Below, piece after piece: positions 38,290-45,638 of a stretch of DNA of 64,000 nucleotides. The DNA is taken from the NCBI GenBank assembly GCA_905213155.1, contig CAJMHI010000003.1, forward strand, positions 1 through 64,000. The letters run 5' to 3'. Each line of letters starts with the position of its first letter. Position 1 is the stretch's first letter. The stretch comes from an uncultured Acidaminococcus sp. (GTDB taxonomy: Bacteria; Bacillota; Negativicutes; Acidaminococcales; Acidaminococcaceae). Both the position numbers and the translations under genes were made by a program. The notes beneath the pieces were generated by a model. That model was not told the DNA's origin. It did no database searches and saw only the letters and a program-made list of their open reading frames with translations.

Positions 38290-39089
38290 CCAACCTAAAG
38301 CTGCACCTGACGGTTTTGGCCCTGATTGTGGTGTCCGAACTGATTGGGACCAAAAGCATCGCCCTGGGCGTCGGCAAAGTCGTTTTGCTGCCCATGCTGT
38401 ATGCTTTGATCATGGGGATTTTTACCACGCCCCGCTTTTTGAAAATCATGAAGCAAAAAGATATGGAGGATGCCGGAGGCCTTTTGGGGATTACCTTGAT
38501 GCTGCTTATGGCACGCTATGGCACGACGGTAGGCCCTACGCTGCCTAAAATCATCAGTGCCAGCCCGGCGCTGATCCTGCAGGAATTTGGTAATCTGGGA
38601 ACCGTTTTGCTGGGTGTTCCTCTGGCCGTTTTCTTTGGCCTGAAACGGGAAACTATCGGAGCGGCCCATTCCATCGCCCGGGAACCTAATGTGGCGCTGA
38701 TTGGCGAGCGTTTTGGCCTTGATAGTGCGGAAGGCCGGGGCGTTATGGGCGTGTATATTTCCGGCACCGTGTTTGGCACCATCTTCTTTGGCCTGATGGC
38801 CAGCGTTTGTGCAGCCCTTGGCATTTTCCATCCCTATGCCCTTGCCATGGCAAGCGGTGTGGGCAGTGCCAGTATGATGACGGCTTCTGTCGCGTCCCTT
38901 ACGGTGATGTATCCGGATATGGCCAACCAAATTGCAGCCTTTGGCGCTGCCAGCAATATGCTGTCCGGGTTGGACGGCCTCTATATGGCGATTTGGCTGG
39001 CACTGCCTCTTACAGAATTTCTTTATAAGAGATGCTGCCAGATCAAATACGGGCATGTGCTGACCAAGGAAGAGGAAGATGCGGAATGA
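38286..39089 (+). CDS. DUF3100 family membrane protein (putative transporter component)
   Basis: 267 residues, about seven or eight hydrophobic helices, recognised as the DUF3100 family. Distinct conserved-looking stretches are GERFGLDSAEGRGVMGVYISG near 140 and AMASGVGSASMMTASVA near 195, where small residues in helices could line a substrate path. ATGA overlaps the hydrolase upstream and the 151-residue membrane protein downstream. No known function; the linkage with an M20 hydrolase suggests uptake of its substrate. Confidence 0.8.
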   Translation: MTNLKLHLTVLALIVVSELIGTKSIALGVGKVVLLPMLYALIMGIFTTPRFLKIMKQKDMEDAGGLLGITLMLLMARYGTTVGPTLPKIISASPALILQEFGNLGTVLLGVPLAVFFGLKRETIGAAHSIAREPNVALIGERFGLDSAEGRGVMGVYISGTVFGTIFFGLMASVCAALGIFHPYALAMASGVGSASMMTASVASLTVMYPDMANQIAAFGAASNMLSGLDGLYMAIWLALPLTEFLYKRCCQIKYGHVLTKEEEDAE

Positions 39090-39541
39090 GAATATATAAC
39101 TTAGCCGAAACATTGGTAATTCTTTTGATTATGGGGCTGCTGTCCCTGGTGAGCAATACCTTGAGCAGCAGCTATGGATTTCTGCAGGCCCTGCCCGGTA
39201 TTGTGATCCTGATTCTTATTGCTATGGCGGGGATTATTATGGCCAAAGTGCTTCCCGGCCGGATTCCTGCCGTGGCCTATGTGGTTACCCTGGGCTGCAT
39301 TTTAACCTATCCGGGATTTCCCGGTTCCAGTGTGATTAATGCGTACATGAAACCGGTCGGCTTCGTATCCTTGTGTACTCCGATTCTGGCCTATGCCGGT
39401 GTCAGCATCGGGAAAGATATGGATGCCTTCAAGCATACGGGCTGGCGCATTGTGGTATTGTCCTGTGTTATCTTTGTGGGCACGTATATCGGCAGTGCTG
39501 TTATTGCCCAGGGGATTTTAAAGAGTTTGGGGCAGATTTAA
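39086..39541 (+). CDS. Small membrane protein, partner of DUF3100
   Basis: 151 residues with four or five hydrophobic segments, starting MRIYNLAETLVILLIMGLL. The ATG overlaps the DUF3100 stop (ATGA). Residues GFPGSSVINAYMKPVGFVSLCTPILAYAGVSIGKDM near 85-120 resemble a re-entrant or substrate-contact region. I do not recognise a named family with confidence. The tight coupling implies a two-subunit transporter with the DUF3100 protein. A strong terminator follows. Confidence 0.75.
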   Translation: MRIYNLAETLVILLIMGLLSLVSNTLSSSYGFLQALPGIVILILIAMAGIIMAKVLPGRIPAVAYVVTLGCILTYPGFPGSSVINAYMKPVGFVSLCTPILAYAGVSIGKDMDAFKHTGWRIVVLSCVIFVGTYIGSAVIAQGILKSLGQI

Positions 39542-39551
39542 AACCGAAGAA

Positions 39552-39601
39552 CCAAAAATAAGACTGTTGCCAGGAGTTTCCTGCAACAGTCTTATTTTTG
39601 G
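39552..39601. terminator. Bidirectional terminator between the DUF3100 operon and bioB
   Basis: Perfect 19-bp stem: arm 39552-39570 with arm 39583-39601, A- and T-rich at both ends. Confidence 0.9.
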
Positions 39602-39648
39602 TGAATTTTTAAGTCGTCCCTGAGGGAAGGGAGTCTCATGAGAACATG

Positions 39649-40620
39649 TTAGTGGTTGGTGAGCCCCAGTCGTTGCAGCATTTCCATATCGTCTTTGATC
39701 GTAGTGCCACTGGTGGTAAGCATATTGCCGGTAATGGATGCACTGGCGCCGGAGAGAAAAGCGGTTTCGCCGTTTTGCGGCAAAAGCTTGCGTCCTGCGG
39801 CCAAACGAATATTGGCGGAGGGATTGATAAAACGGAAAATCGCAATGGTGCGGAGAATATCCTCTGCCGGCAACGCTTTCTGACCGGCCATTTTTGTACC
39901 GGGGATGGCCATCAGAGAATTAATGGGAATGGACTCAATGCCTAATGCCTGCAGGGTAAAGGCCATATCCAGCCGGTCCTGCCAGGTTTCTCCCATCCCG
40001 ATGATGCCGCCGGAGCATACGCACATGCCTTCTGCCTGCGCATCCTTAATCGTACGGATCCGATCTTCAAAAGTATGCGTGGTGCAGATATGGGGGAAAT
40101 ACCGCTTGCTGGTTTCAATATTGTGATGATAGCTGGTAACGCCTGCCTCGTGAAGACGATGGAGTTGCGCTCTGGAAAGGAGACCATGGGAAGCGCACAG
40201 GTCAATGGACAGCTTGTCCCGCATGGCTTCGTAGGCGTGAATGGCTTTATCAAAATCTCTGCCGACCAAGGACCGCCCGCTGGTCACCATGGCAAACCGA
40301 TTGGCGCCCGCTTCCTGATCTGCTTTGGCAGTTTTTATAATTTCGTCTTCATTCAGGAAGCCGTATTCTTCACAGCCGGTGTGATGGCAGGCTGCCTGGG
40401 CACAATAGGCACAATTTTCCTGGCAGTGCCCACTGCGGGCATTGATAATGGTGCAGAAATCGATATGATTTCCACAGAAATGTTTTTGGATCCGGCCGGC
40501 TTCTGTTTCCATTTCCTGTATGGGCTGGGAGAGAAGATCCTGCACTTCCGGATCGGTGGCTTTTAAGCGGTATCCATTAATAATTCTATCTGTCAAAGCT
40601 TGTAGTTTCGTATATTCCAT
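39649..40620 (-). CDS. bioB: Biotin synthase
   Basis: Radical SAM enzyme that inserts sulfur into dethiobiotin. 323 residues. SAM-cluster motif CQENCAYCAQ near residue 62, YHHNIETSKRYFP near 150, CSGGIIGMGETWQDR near 190, and the C-terminal IRLAAGRKLLPQNGE that helps ligate the second cluster. It is alone: no bioA/D/F next to it, so the strain either has them elsewhere or uses imported dethiobiotin. A BirA-like half-site overlaps its promoter. Confidence 0.96.
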   Translation of the reverse strand: MEYTKLQALTDRIINGYRLKATDPEVQDLLSQPIQEMETEAGRIQKHFCGNHIDFCTIINARSGHCQENCAYCAQAACHHTGCEEYGFLNEDEIIKTAKADQEAGANRFAMVTSGRSLVGRDFDKAIHAYEAMRDKLSIDLCASHGLLSRAQLHRLHEAGVTSYHHNIETSKRYFPHICTTHTFEDRIRTIKDAQAEGMCVCSGGIIGMGETWQDRLDMAFTLQALGIESIPINSLMAIPGTKMAGQKALPAEDILRTIAIFRFINPSANIRLAAGRKLLPQNGETAFLSGASASITGNMLTTSGTTIKDDMEMLQRLGLTNH

Positions 40621-40670
40621 GGATGGTCTCCTTTTCTCCCCGTACTGCTTTTTGGTGCTGCATAGGTATT

Positions 40671-40698
40671 ATTATAATGGGATAGGAAGAAAAGTCAA
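40671..40698 (-). promoter_or_regulatory. bioB promoter
   Basis: On the minus strand TTGACT (40698-40693), 16-bp spacer, TATAAT (40676-40671). Confidence 0.65.
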
Positions 40699-40722
40699 CG
40701 AAATAAAATACTGGGTTAACAT
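40693..40722 (-). promoter_or_regulatory. Possible BirA operator at bioB
   Basis: Minus strand reads ATGTTAACC, a canonical-looking half, then about 13 bp, then a degraded CGTTGACTT half overlapping the -35. The gap is slightly shorter than the usual 14-15 bp. Confidence 0.35.
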
Positions 40723-40754
40723 AAAAAGAATCATCCCCGTAAAGGATGATTCTT
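40721..40754 (-). terminator. Terminator after queT
   Basis: 11-bp perfect stem (40726-40736 with 40744-40754), followed on the minus strand by TTTTAT. Separates nadE-queT from bioB. Confidence 0.85.
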
Positions 40755-40791
40755 AAAATAACAACTTGCGGAGATTTGCAGCGACTTTGTG

Positions 40792-41283
40792 TCAGCCACA
40801 GAGCAACGCTTTGCAAAAATTATTTTTCAGCAAAAGCCGCATGACAAGCGTCCCTAACACGGTAACACTAAGCAGCTCTCCCGCTCCGATGTATATCATA
40901 GCTGCCCCCACGGAAAGATCCGGGGGAAGCTGGGAAAAAGCGGCAAGTTCTGCGCCGATGAGTACGCCGTTACTCAGTACAGGCAGCAAAGAAGCCAGAA
41001 AAACTGTCTTCATGTAACGCATGGGGAAAATGCCCAGGAACGTGGCCAGTGTTCCGATGAGCATATCCGGCAGGCCAAAAGGACTCCCCATATTGGCTAA
41101 AAAGCAGCCAATGGTCAGGCCCGGGATCCAGCGAGGATTGAAAAATGCCAAAAGGGTCAGACATTCAGAAAAACGTATCTGTACAGGACCATAGCTGAGG
41201 GGAGAAAGTCCGATGGTTAACGCGGCATAGATGGCTGCTAAAATGGCATTGCGCAGCAACCAGTGTTCATTTTCTATTATCAT
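40792..41283 (-). CDS. queT: QueT-family queuosine-precursor transporter (ECF S component)
   Basis: 163 residues, about five or six membrane helices. The N-terminal LLRNAILAAIYAALTIGLSPLSYGPVQIRFSECLTLLAFF pattern is that of QueT (PF06177), the substrate-binding subunit of an energy-coupling-factor importer for queuosine precursors such as preQ1. The start overlaps the nadE stop (4 bp). ECF energising subunits are not in this window. No preQ1 riboswitch precedes it because it is internal to an operon. Confidence 0.88.
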   Translation of the reverse strand: MIIENEHWLLRNAILAAIYAALTIGLSPLSYGPVQIRFSECLTLLAFFNPRWIPGLTIGCFLANMGSPFGLPDMLIGTLATFLGIFPMRYMKTVFLASLLPVLSNGVLIGAELAAFSQLPPDLSVGAAMIYIGAGELLSVTVLGTLVMRLLLKNNFCKALLCG

Positions 41284-43196
41284 TGAGCGGCTCCTAAAAG
41301 TTTTGCTTTTAATGTGGTATATTTCCGGGAATAAAAAGGCTGCAGCTGGGATTCCCGGTGATCATAGCCATAGGCACGTTTGGAAACGGCCAGGATGGGG
41401 GGCGCCTGGATCCGTTTGGCGACGGCAATCCCGGCAAACTGTTTCCACCAGCGTTCCAAATCCGCAATAAACGAAGCGGCATCGGGAAATAGCTTTTTTA
41501 CCAGCCCTTTTTCACAGCCAATATGTTCTTCTACGGTGCCACTTACGTACCATTCCAGCACGTCTTCCGGACTGGTCTTATACCAGCTTTCTACAAACTG
41601 CTGCAGCAAATAGTCGTGGTAGGGATACACCAGCGGGTCACCACCTTTGCCCACGGTTTGGGCATCGGACAATTCCGCACTGGGTTTAATGGCAAAAATT
41701 TCGTGGGGGATGACTTCCTTGTGAAAGACCTGTTCATTCAGATAGCGGCCCAGAGTATAGACCTGGTGTTTCCACAAGTCGCCGATGAGCGCCAGCACCC
41801 CGGCGATATCTCCATAAAAGGTAGCATAGCCCACGGTCATTTCCGCTTTGTTGGAATTGCAGGAAAAGCCGCCTCCAAAAACGGACGCCAGTCCTGCCAG
41901 AATGCGGGCTCCCCGATCCCGTGCCTGGATATTTTCATTAGCCAGGGGCGTAACCATTAGATGGGTGGTTTCTCCCGTGCCATAGTGGTGGATCGGTGTC
42001 TGGTTAATCTGCGCCGTGGTATTTTCCACACTTTCCTGGATGGGGAAGATCCCGTAGTGTGTGCCCAGTGCCTTAGCCATGCGGCAGGCCAGGTCCTTTG
42101 TCAGATCCGAGTTGTACCGGCTGGGCATATTTACCAAAAGAACATTATCTGCCCCTAAAATATCTACATAAAAGGCGGCTGTCACTGCGGAATCAATACC
42201 GCCGGACACGCCAATTGTCATTTTACGAATCCCCAGCTGCCCTAAAAACTTCGTGGCGCCATAGCGCAGAGCCGTGTAGATTTCTGCGATTTCGCCAGCA
42301 TTACCGCGAGGGGTGGGGGCTTTAGTTTCTGCTGTGAGGGAACCTGTTGCCAAATCCAATGTGCCTGTAAGCAATGTTTCTGCAAAGGAAGGGGCATCTG
42401 TCACAATCTGTCCCGTTTTGTTATAGAAGCAGCTGCAGCCATCGTAGGTGAAAATATCTTTCCCGTTATTCTGCACGCCTACATTGTTGCAATACACCAG
42501 GGGAATCCCGCAGTCCAGAGCTTGCCTGGTAAAAAGCCGGTTCCGCTTCTCGTTTTTGTGCAGGGTATAGGGGGAGCAGGAAATGTTGCATAGAATGTCC
42601 GCCCCGTTTTCTGCCAGGAGCTTGGGCACGTTGTAGCAATAATTTTCGGTCCAGCCGTCTTCACACAGTAAAACTCCTAGTTTGACTTCCTGCCCACGGA
42701 TTTTCACTGGTACAGGCTGTACCAGGTCTTTGAGGGTAACCGTACTTCCTAATTCCGGCAGTAGCTTGGCAATGCTGTGAAAATACCGGCTGTCATCAAA
42801 TTCCCGGTAATCCGGCAGTGCCGTTTTGCTGATGAAAGGGTAGGGCAGTCCGCCCCGGCACAATATTCCATCCTGGGCAACGAAGGCGGCGTTATATTTT
42901 CGGATGCGCCCGTCCTCGTTGACTTTAGCCGGGTCTGTGGCAATATTGCCGAAAATCACGCAGATTCCCTTTGTGGCGGCAATGATTTCCTGCCCCCAGG
43001 CTTCACAGTCCGCAATAAAAGCCTTCTGTTCCCACAAATCTCCCAAAAGGTAGCCCGGCACTACAAGCTCTGGCAAAAGCAGGATATCTACCTGCTCGTT
43101 TTTTGCCTGGGCGATGGCTTCCAGTGCTTTTTTCGTATTTTTCTCCGGGGCTCCCGGTGTGACTTCAATTTGTGCACAAGCAATCTTAATCTTCAT
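41280..43196 (-). CDS. nadE: Glutamine-dependent NAD+ synthetase
   Basis: About 638 residues, the long glutaminase-fused form. N-terminal nitrilase domain (IACAQIEVTPG; LLLPELVVPGYL with the catalytic Glu; GVLLCEDGW with the catalytic Cys) supplies ammonia; the C-terminal NAD synthase domain begins near 335 with the pyrophosphate loop GVSGGIDSAVTAAF and later has VGKGGDPLVYPYHD. I place the start at 43196 after GGAGAAGAG; an in-frame ATG at 43220 adds eight residues. Operon with queT. Confidence 0.96.
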   Translation of the reverse strand: MKIKIACAQIEVTPGAPEKNTKKALEAIAQAKNEQVDILLLPELVVPGYLLGDLWEQKAFIADCEAWGQEIIAATKGICVIFGNIATDPAKVNEDGRIRKYNAAFVAQDGILCRGGLPYPFISKTALPDYREFDDSRYFHSIAKLLPELGSTVTLKDLVQPVPVKIRGQEVKLGVLLCEDGWTENYCYNVPKLLAENGADILCNISCSPYTLHKNEKRNRLFTRQALDCGIPLVYCNNVGVQNNGKDIFTYDGCSCFYNKTGQIVTDAPSFAETLLTGTLDLATGSLTAETKAPTPRGNAGEIAEIYTALRYGATKFLGQLGIRKMTIGVSGGIDSAVTAAFYVDILGADNVLLVNMPSRYNSDLTKDLACRMAKALGTHYGIFPIQESVENTTAQINQTPIHHYGTGETTHLMVTPLANENIQARDRGARILAGLASVFGGGFSCNSNKAEMTVGYATFYGDIAGVLALIGDLWKHQVYTLGRYLNEQVFHKEVIPHEIFAIKPSAELSDAQTVGKGGDPLVYPYHDYLLQQFVESWYKTSPEDVLEWYVSGTVEEHIGCEKGLVKKLFPDAASFIADLERWWKQFAGIAVAKRIQAPPILAVSKRAYGYDHRESQLQPFYSRKYTTLKAKLLGAAQ

Positions 43197-43244
43197 ACGC
43201 TCTTCTCCATAATAGTACAAAGTATACTAACTTTATGATTTTAT

Positions 43245-43274
43245 ATTATAACAAAATTAACATAGGGAAAACAA
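43245..43274 (-). promoter_or_regulatory. nadE-queT promoter
   Basis: Minus strand TTGTTT (43274-43269), 18-bp spacer, TATAAT (43250-43245). It is divergent from LysR-type site B, whose nearest half-site is 25 bp away. Confidence 0.6.
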
Positions 43275-43298
43275 TCCGCCGGAACAGTACAATATGCT

Positions 43299-43367
43299 AC
43301 ATGCAAAAAATGTATATGCTGCCGTTCCCTATAAGCATTTTACATTCACCATGAGAACTGCTAAGCT
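43299..43367 (+). promoter_or_regulatory. LysR-type composite promoter, site B (70-aa/cupin/CMD operon)
   Basis: ACATGC-N7-GTATAT (43299-43317), N13, ATAAGCA, then -35 TTTTAC (43338-43343), N18, TAAGCT (43362-43367). This is the most divergent of the five sites but keeps every spacing. Confidence 0.65.
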
Positions 43368-43406
43368 AAAGATAAAAGCAAGGAAGAGCCGATAGGAGGA
43401 AGTGAG

Positions 43407-43619
43407 ATGCTGGATCAACGAGAAAGGCAGAATCTGGTGGATGCCGGGTGTACGGAACATTTTGTGAAAGATTTTTCTGCGCTCCACACCCCCCGAGAAA
43501 AAGTCTGCTGCCTTCGGCGCTATCGCAAGGATCTTTTGACACGATTGCATCAGCAACAGGATAAGCTGGGGTGTTTGGATTATCTGATTTTCAAGCTGGA
43601 AAAACAAATCAAAGACTAA
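43407..43619 (+). CDS. Small conserved-looking protein (70 aa) in the LysR-regulated operon
   Basis: 70 residues, no signal peptide or membrane helix. MLDQRERQNLVDAGC at the start, two Cys in the middle (EKVCCLRRY), then a helical, charged end (DLLTRLHQQQDKLGCLDYLIFKLEK). It has a good ribosome site (AGGAGG) and lies 16 bp before the cupin gene. Four cysteines in 70 residues hint at redox or metal chemistry. Family unknown to me by name; similar short proteins often sit beside cupin/CMD genes in anaerobes. Confidence 0.75.
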   Translation: MLDQRERQNLVDAGCTEHFVKDFSALHTPREKVCCLRRYRKDLLTRLHQQQDKLGCLDYLIFKLEKQIKD

Positions 43620-43635
43620 AAAGGAGTGTTGTAGT

Positions 43636-44055
43636 ATGGATCTGGAAGAAATCAAGAAAACGAGTCCTTTTGGGGTGGGACCTTTTAACAAAGCCTATGC
43701 CCAGTATTTTGACGGGGACAGCTATTTGAATACGGTGTCCGGCAAACAAGTATACGTGGGCAATGTGACATTTGCGGCCGGGTGCCGCAACCATTGGCAT
43801 ATTCACCATGCCAGCAAAGGCGGCGGACAGATTCTGATCTGCACCTGTGGCAGAGGCTGGTATCAGGAATGGGGAAAACCGGCCCAGGAATTGCACCCGG
43901 GCGATGTGGTGAATATTCCGCCCGAAGTCAAGCACTGGCATGGCGCCGCAAAAGACAGTGCCTTCCAGCACCTGGCCATTGAGGTCCCTGGAGAGAACAC
44001 CAGCAATGAATGGTGCGAAGCGGTGGATGCGGACGAATATAATAAATTGAAGTAA
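43636..44055 (+). CDS. Cupin-domain protein
   Basis: 139-residue single-domain cupin. Metal-site motif HWHIHHASKGGG near residues 54-65 and the second motif PPEVKHWHGAAKDS near 95-108. These small cupins commonly accompany carboxymuconolactone-decarboxylase-like proteins and act in quinone or carbonyl chemistry, but the reaction here is unknown. Cytosolic (no signal peptide), unlike its downstream partner. AGGAG before the ATG; second gene of the operon. Confidence 0.88.
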   Translation: MDLEEIKKTSPFGVGPFNKAYAQYFDGDSYLNTVSGKQVYVGNVTFAAGCRNHWHIHHASKGGGQILICTCGRGWYQEWGKPAQELHPGDVVNIPPEVKHWHGAAKDSAFQHLAIEVPGENTSNEWCEAVDADEYNKLK

Positions 44056-44080
44056 GAAAGTCAATGACGGAGGAAAAACC

Positions 44081-44530
44081 ATGAACATGCGAGGAAACAA
44101 ACGGTTCACGGCGATTGCATTATCCATATTGTGTGTGTTGGCTGCAAGTATGCAATGGGGGGAAGCAGCAGTGAGTGAAAAAGAAACCAGAAAAGCAGTG
44201 AAAGTGGTGCAAACAGCAGGACGGGATCGTCTGGGAAGTTTTGCCCCGGATTTTGCCCGGTATAACGATGATATCCTGTTTGGAGAAGTGTGGAGCAAAA
44301 ACGATGTACTGAGCCTGCACGATCGGAGCCTGGTCACGGTATCGGCACTTGTGGCATCCGGTGTCACGGACAGTAGTTTGAAATTCCACATCATGAACGC
44401 CAAGAAAAATGGGGTCACCCAGGAAGAAATGGTCGCTATGATCACCCAGTTGGGTTTTTATGCCGGCTGGCCTAAAGCCTGGGCTGCCTTCGGCTATGCC
44501 AAAGAAGTTTACGCCCCGGAAACGAAATAA
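44081..44530 (+). CDS. Exported carboxymuconolactone decarboxylase (CMD)-like protein
   Basis: 149 residues. A Sec signal peptide (about 1-29, basic start, hydrophobic core, cleavage near GEA-AV) precedes a CMD-family domain with LHDRSLVTVSALVASG and KKNGVTQEEMVAMITQLGFYAGWPKAW. The mature part has no cysteine, so AhpD-type CxxC peroxidase activity is excluded. Export is unusual for this family. Third gene after the small protein and cupin; a terminator follows. Confidence 0.87.
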   Translation: MNMRGNKRFTAIALSILCVLAASMQWGEAAVSEKETRKAVKVVQTAGRDRLGSFAPDFARYNDDILFGEVWSKNDVLSLHDRSLVTVSALVASGVTDSSLKFHIMNAKKNGVTQEEMVAMITQLGFYAGWPKAWAAFGYAKEVYAPETK

Positions 44531-44537
44531 AAAGTAG

Positions 44538-44577
44538 ACGCACTCCTACTTGCTTTGCAGGAGTGCGTAATTTTTTT
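44538..44577 (+). terminator. Terminator after the CMD operon
   Basis: ACGCACTCCT (44538-44547) with AGGAGTGCGT (44559-44568), then AATTTTTTT. Confidence 0.9.
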
Positions 44578-45478
44578 AGGGCTTGGGCTGCCAATTTTCC
44601 ACGTGCTTTTTCAGCCGCTGCAGGAAGGCTTCACAGGCACGGTTCATCAGTCGGTATTTTTTCCATATGACGACGGAAGTGGTGAAAAGTGCCGGCGCTA
44701 ACGGAATAAATTTCAAATCCATCCGGGGAAATTGGTCCAGCACCGTGACGCTGAGGCTACTGGCGATACCACTGCGAATCAAGTGGGAAGCGTTGCCGAT
44801 CAGATCCATCCAGCCCACAACCGTAAGCTGGTCGGTGGTAACTTTCCCCTGTGACCAGGTTTCCAGATCAAAGCTTTTATTATGAATGCGGGCTGGGAGA
44901 ATCAGGGGAATCTCAGGCAACAGTTCCGGCGTGATCGCTTTGTACTTTGCCCAGGGACTATGAAGGGACGTTACAATGCCCACCTGGTCTTTTTCTGGCA
45001 GCCGGATATATTCGTAGTCTTCCACCTGGAAGGGCTCAATCATCAGCCCAAAATCCAACAGGCCATGGCTTAATTTTTCTTCAATAGTATCCACATTGCC
45101 GGTGGAGAGCTGAATGGTCAGCCGGGGATATTCTCCTTTTAATTCTACAAAGGTATCCGTTAAAAAATGCATGAGTACCGTCTCGCCGCCCCCGATGCGG
45201 ATAATCCCGGTCAGTTCCAGGGTATCTTCCTGGATTTCTTCCTTGGTCTGATGCACCAGGTCCAAAATTTCCTCCGCCCGCTGGCGCAGGTGCATTCCTT
45301 CTTCTGTCAGGGTGGTACTGCGGTTGCCCCGGATGAATAATTTTTTGCCCAGTTCTTTTTCCAGGTCGGCCATCTGGCGGCTCAAGGTGGGCTGGGTTAC
45401 ATATAAACTGTTGGCGGCTTCGGTCATATTGCCTTCCCGGGCCACTGCCAGAAAGTACGTTAGGGTGCGAATTTCCAT
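44576..45478 (-). CDS. LysR-family transcriptional regulator
   Basis: 300 residues. N-terminal winged helix MEIRTLTYFLAVAREGNMTEAANSLYVTQPTLSRQMADLEKELG with the LysR signature, then the two-lobed periplasmic-binding-fold effector domain (IIRIGGGETVLMHFL near 95). ATG 45478 follows AAGGAGG. It faces the DUF362 operon and is flanked on the other side by the cupin/CMD operon; both have the same ATAC-N7-GTAT-type box, as do three further promoters, so it is the best candidate for the regulator. Inducer unknown; redox or electrophile stress is my guess from the targets. Confidence 0.95.
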   Translation of the reverse strand: MEIRTLTYFLAVAREGNMTEAANSLYVTQPTLSRQMADLEKELGKKLFIRGNRSTTLTEEGMHLRQRAEEILDLVHQTKEEIQEDTLELTGIIRIGGGETVLMHFLTDTFVELKGEYPRLTIQLSTGNVDTIEEKLSHGLLDFGLMIEPFQVEDYEYIRLPEKDQVGIVTSLHSPWAKYKAITPELLPEIPLILPARIHNKSFDLETWSQGKVTTDQLTVVGWMDLIGNASHLIRSGIASSLSVTVLDQFPRMDLKFIPLAPALFTTSVVIWKKYRLMNRACEAFLQRLKKHVENWQPKP

Positions 45479-45507
45479 GGCGTCCTCCTTGCAAATCCAT
45501 TTACATT

Positions 45508-45536
45508 ATTTTACGCTTGCAGGCAAAAGATTACAA
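45508..45536 (-). promoter_or_regulatory. lysR promoter
   Basis: Minus strand TTGTAA (45536-45531), 17-bp spacer, TAAAAT (45513-45508). The -35 lies 6 bp from LysR-type site A, the usual geometry for LysR autoregulation. Confidence 0.65.
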
Positions 45537-45542
45537 GAAAAA

Positions 45543-45611
45543 CAATGCAAAAAACGTATAGCAGCCGTTTCTCAATAGGTATTGTACAGAGGAAAAAGCT
45601 TCTGTTACAAT
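45543..45611 (+). promoter_or_regulatory. LysR-type composite promoter, site A (DUF362-flavodoxin operon)
   Basis: CAATGC-N7-GTATAG (45543-45561), N13, ATAGGTA, then -35 TTGTAC (45582-45587), N18, TACAAT (45606-45611). It lies between lysR and its divergent neighbour. Confidence 0.75.
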
Positions 45612-45638
45612 GAAATTACACATAGGAGGTGGATCCTT

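Noticed and set aside
44538..44577. Overlap of the CMD terminator with the lysR stop as a sign of misannotation
   Set aside because: The genes converge and share the terminator's T run by two bases, which is ordinary compact packing.
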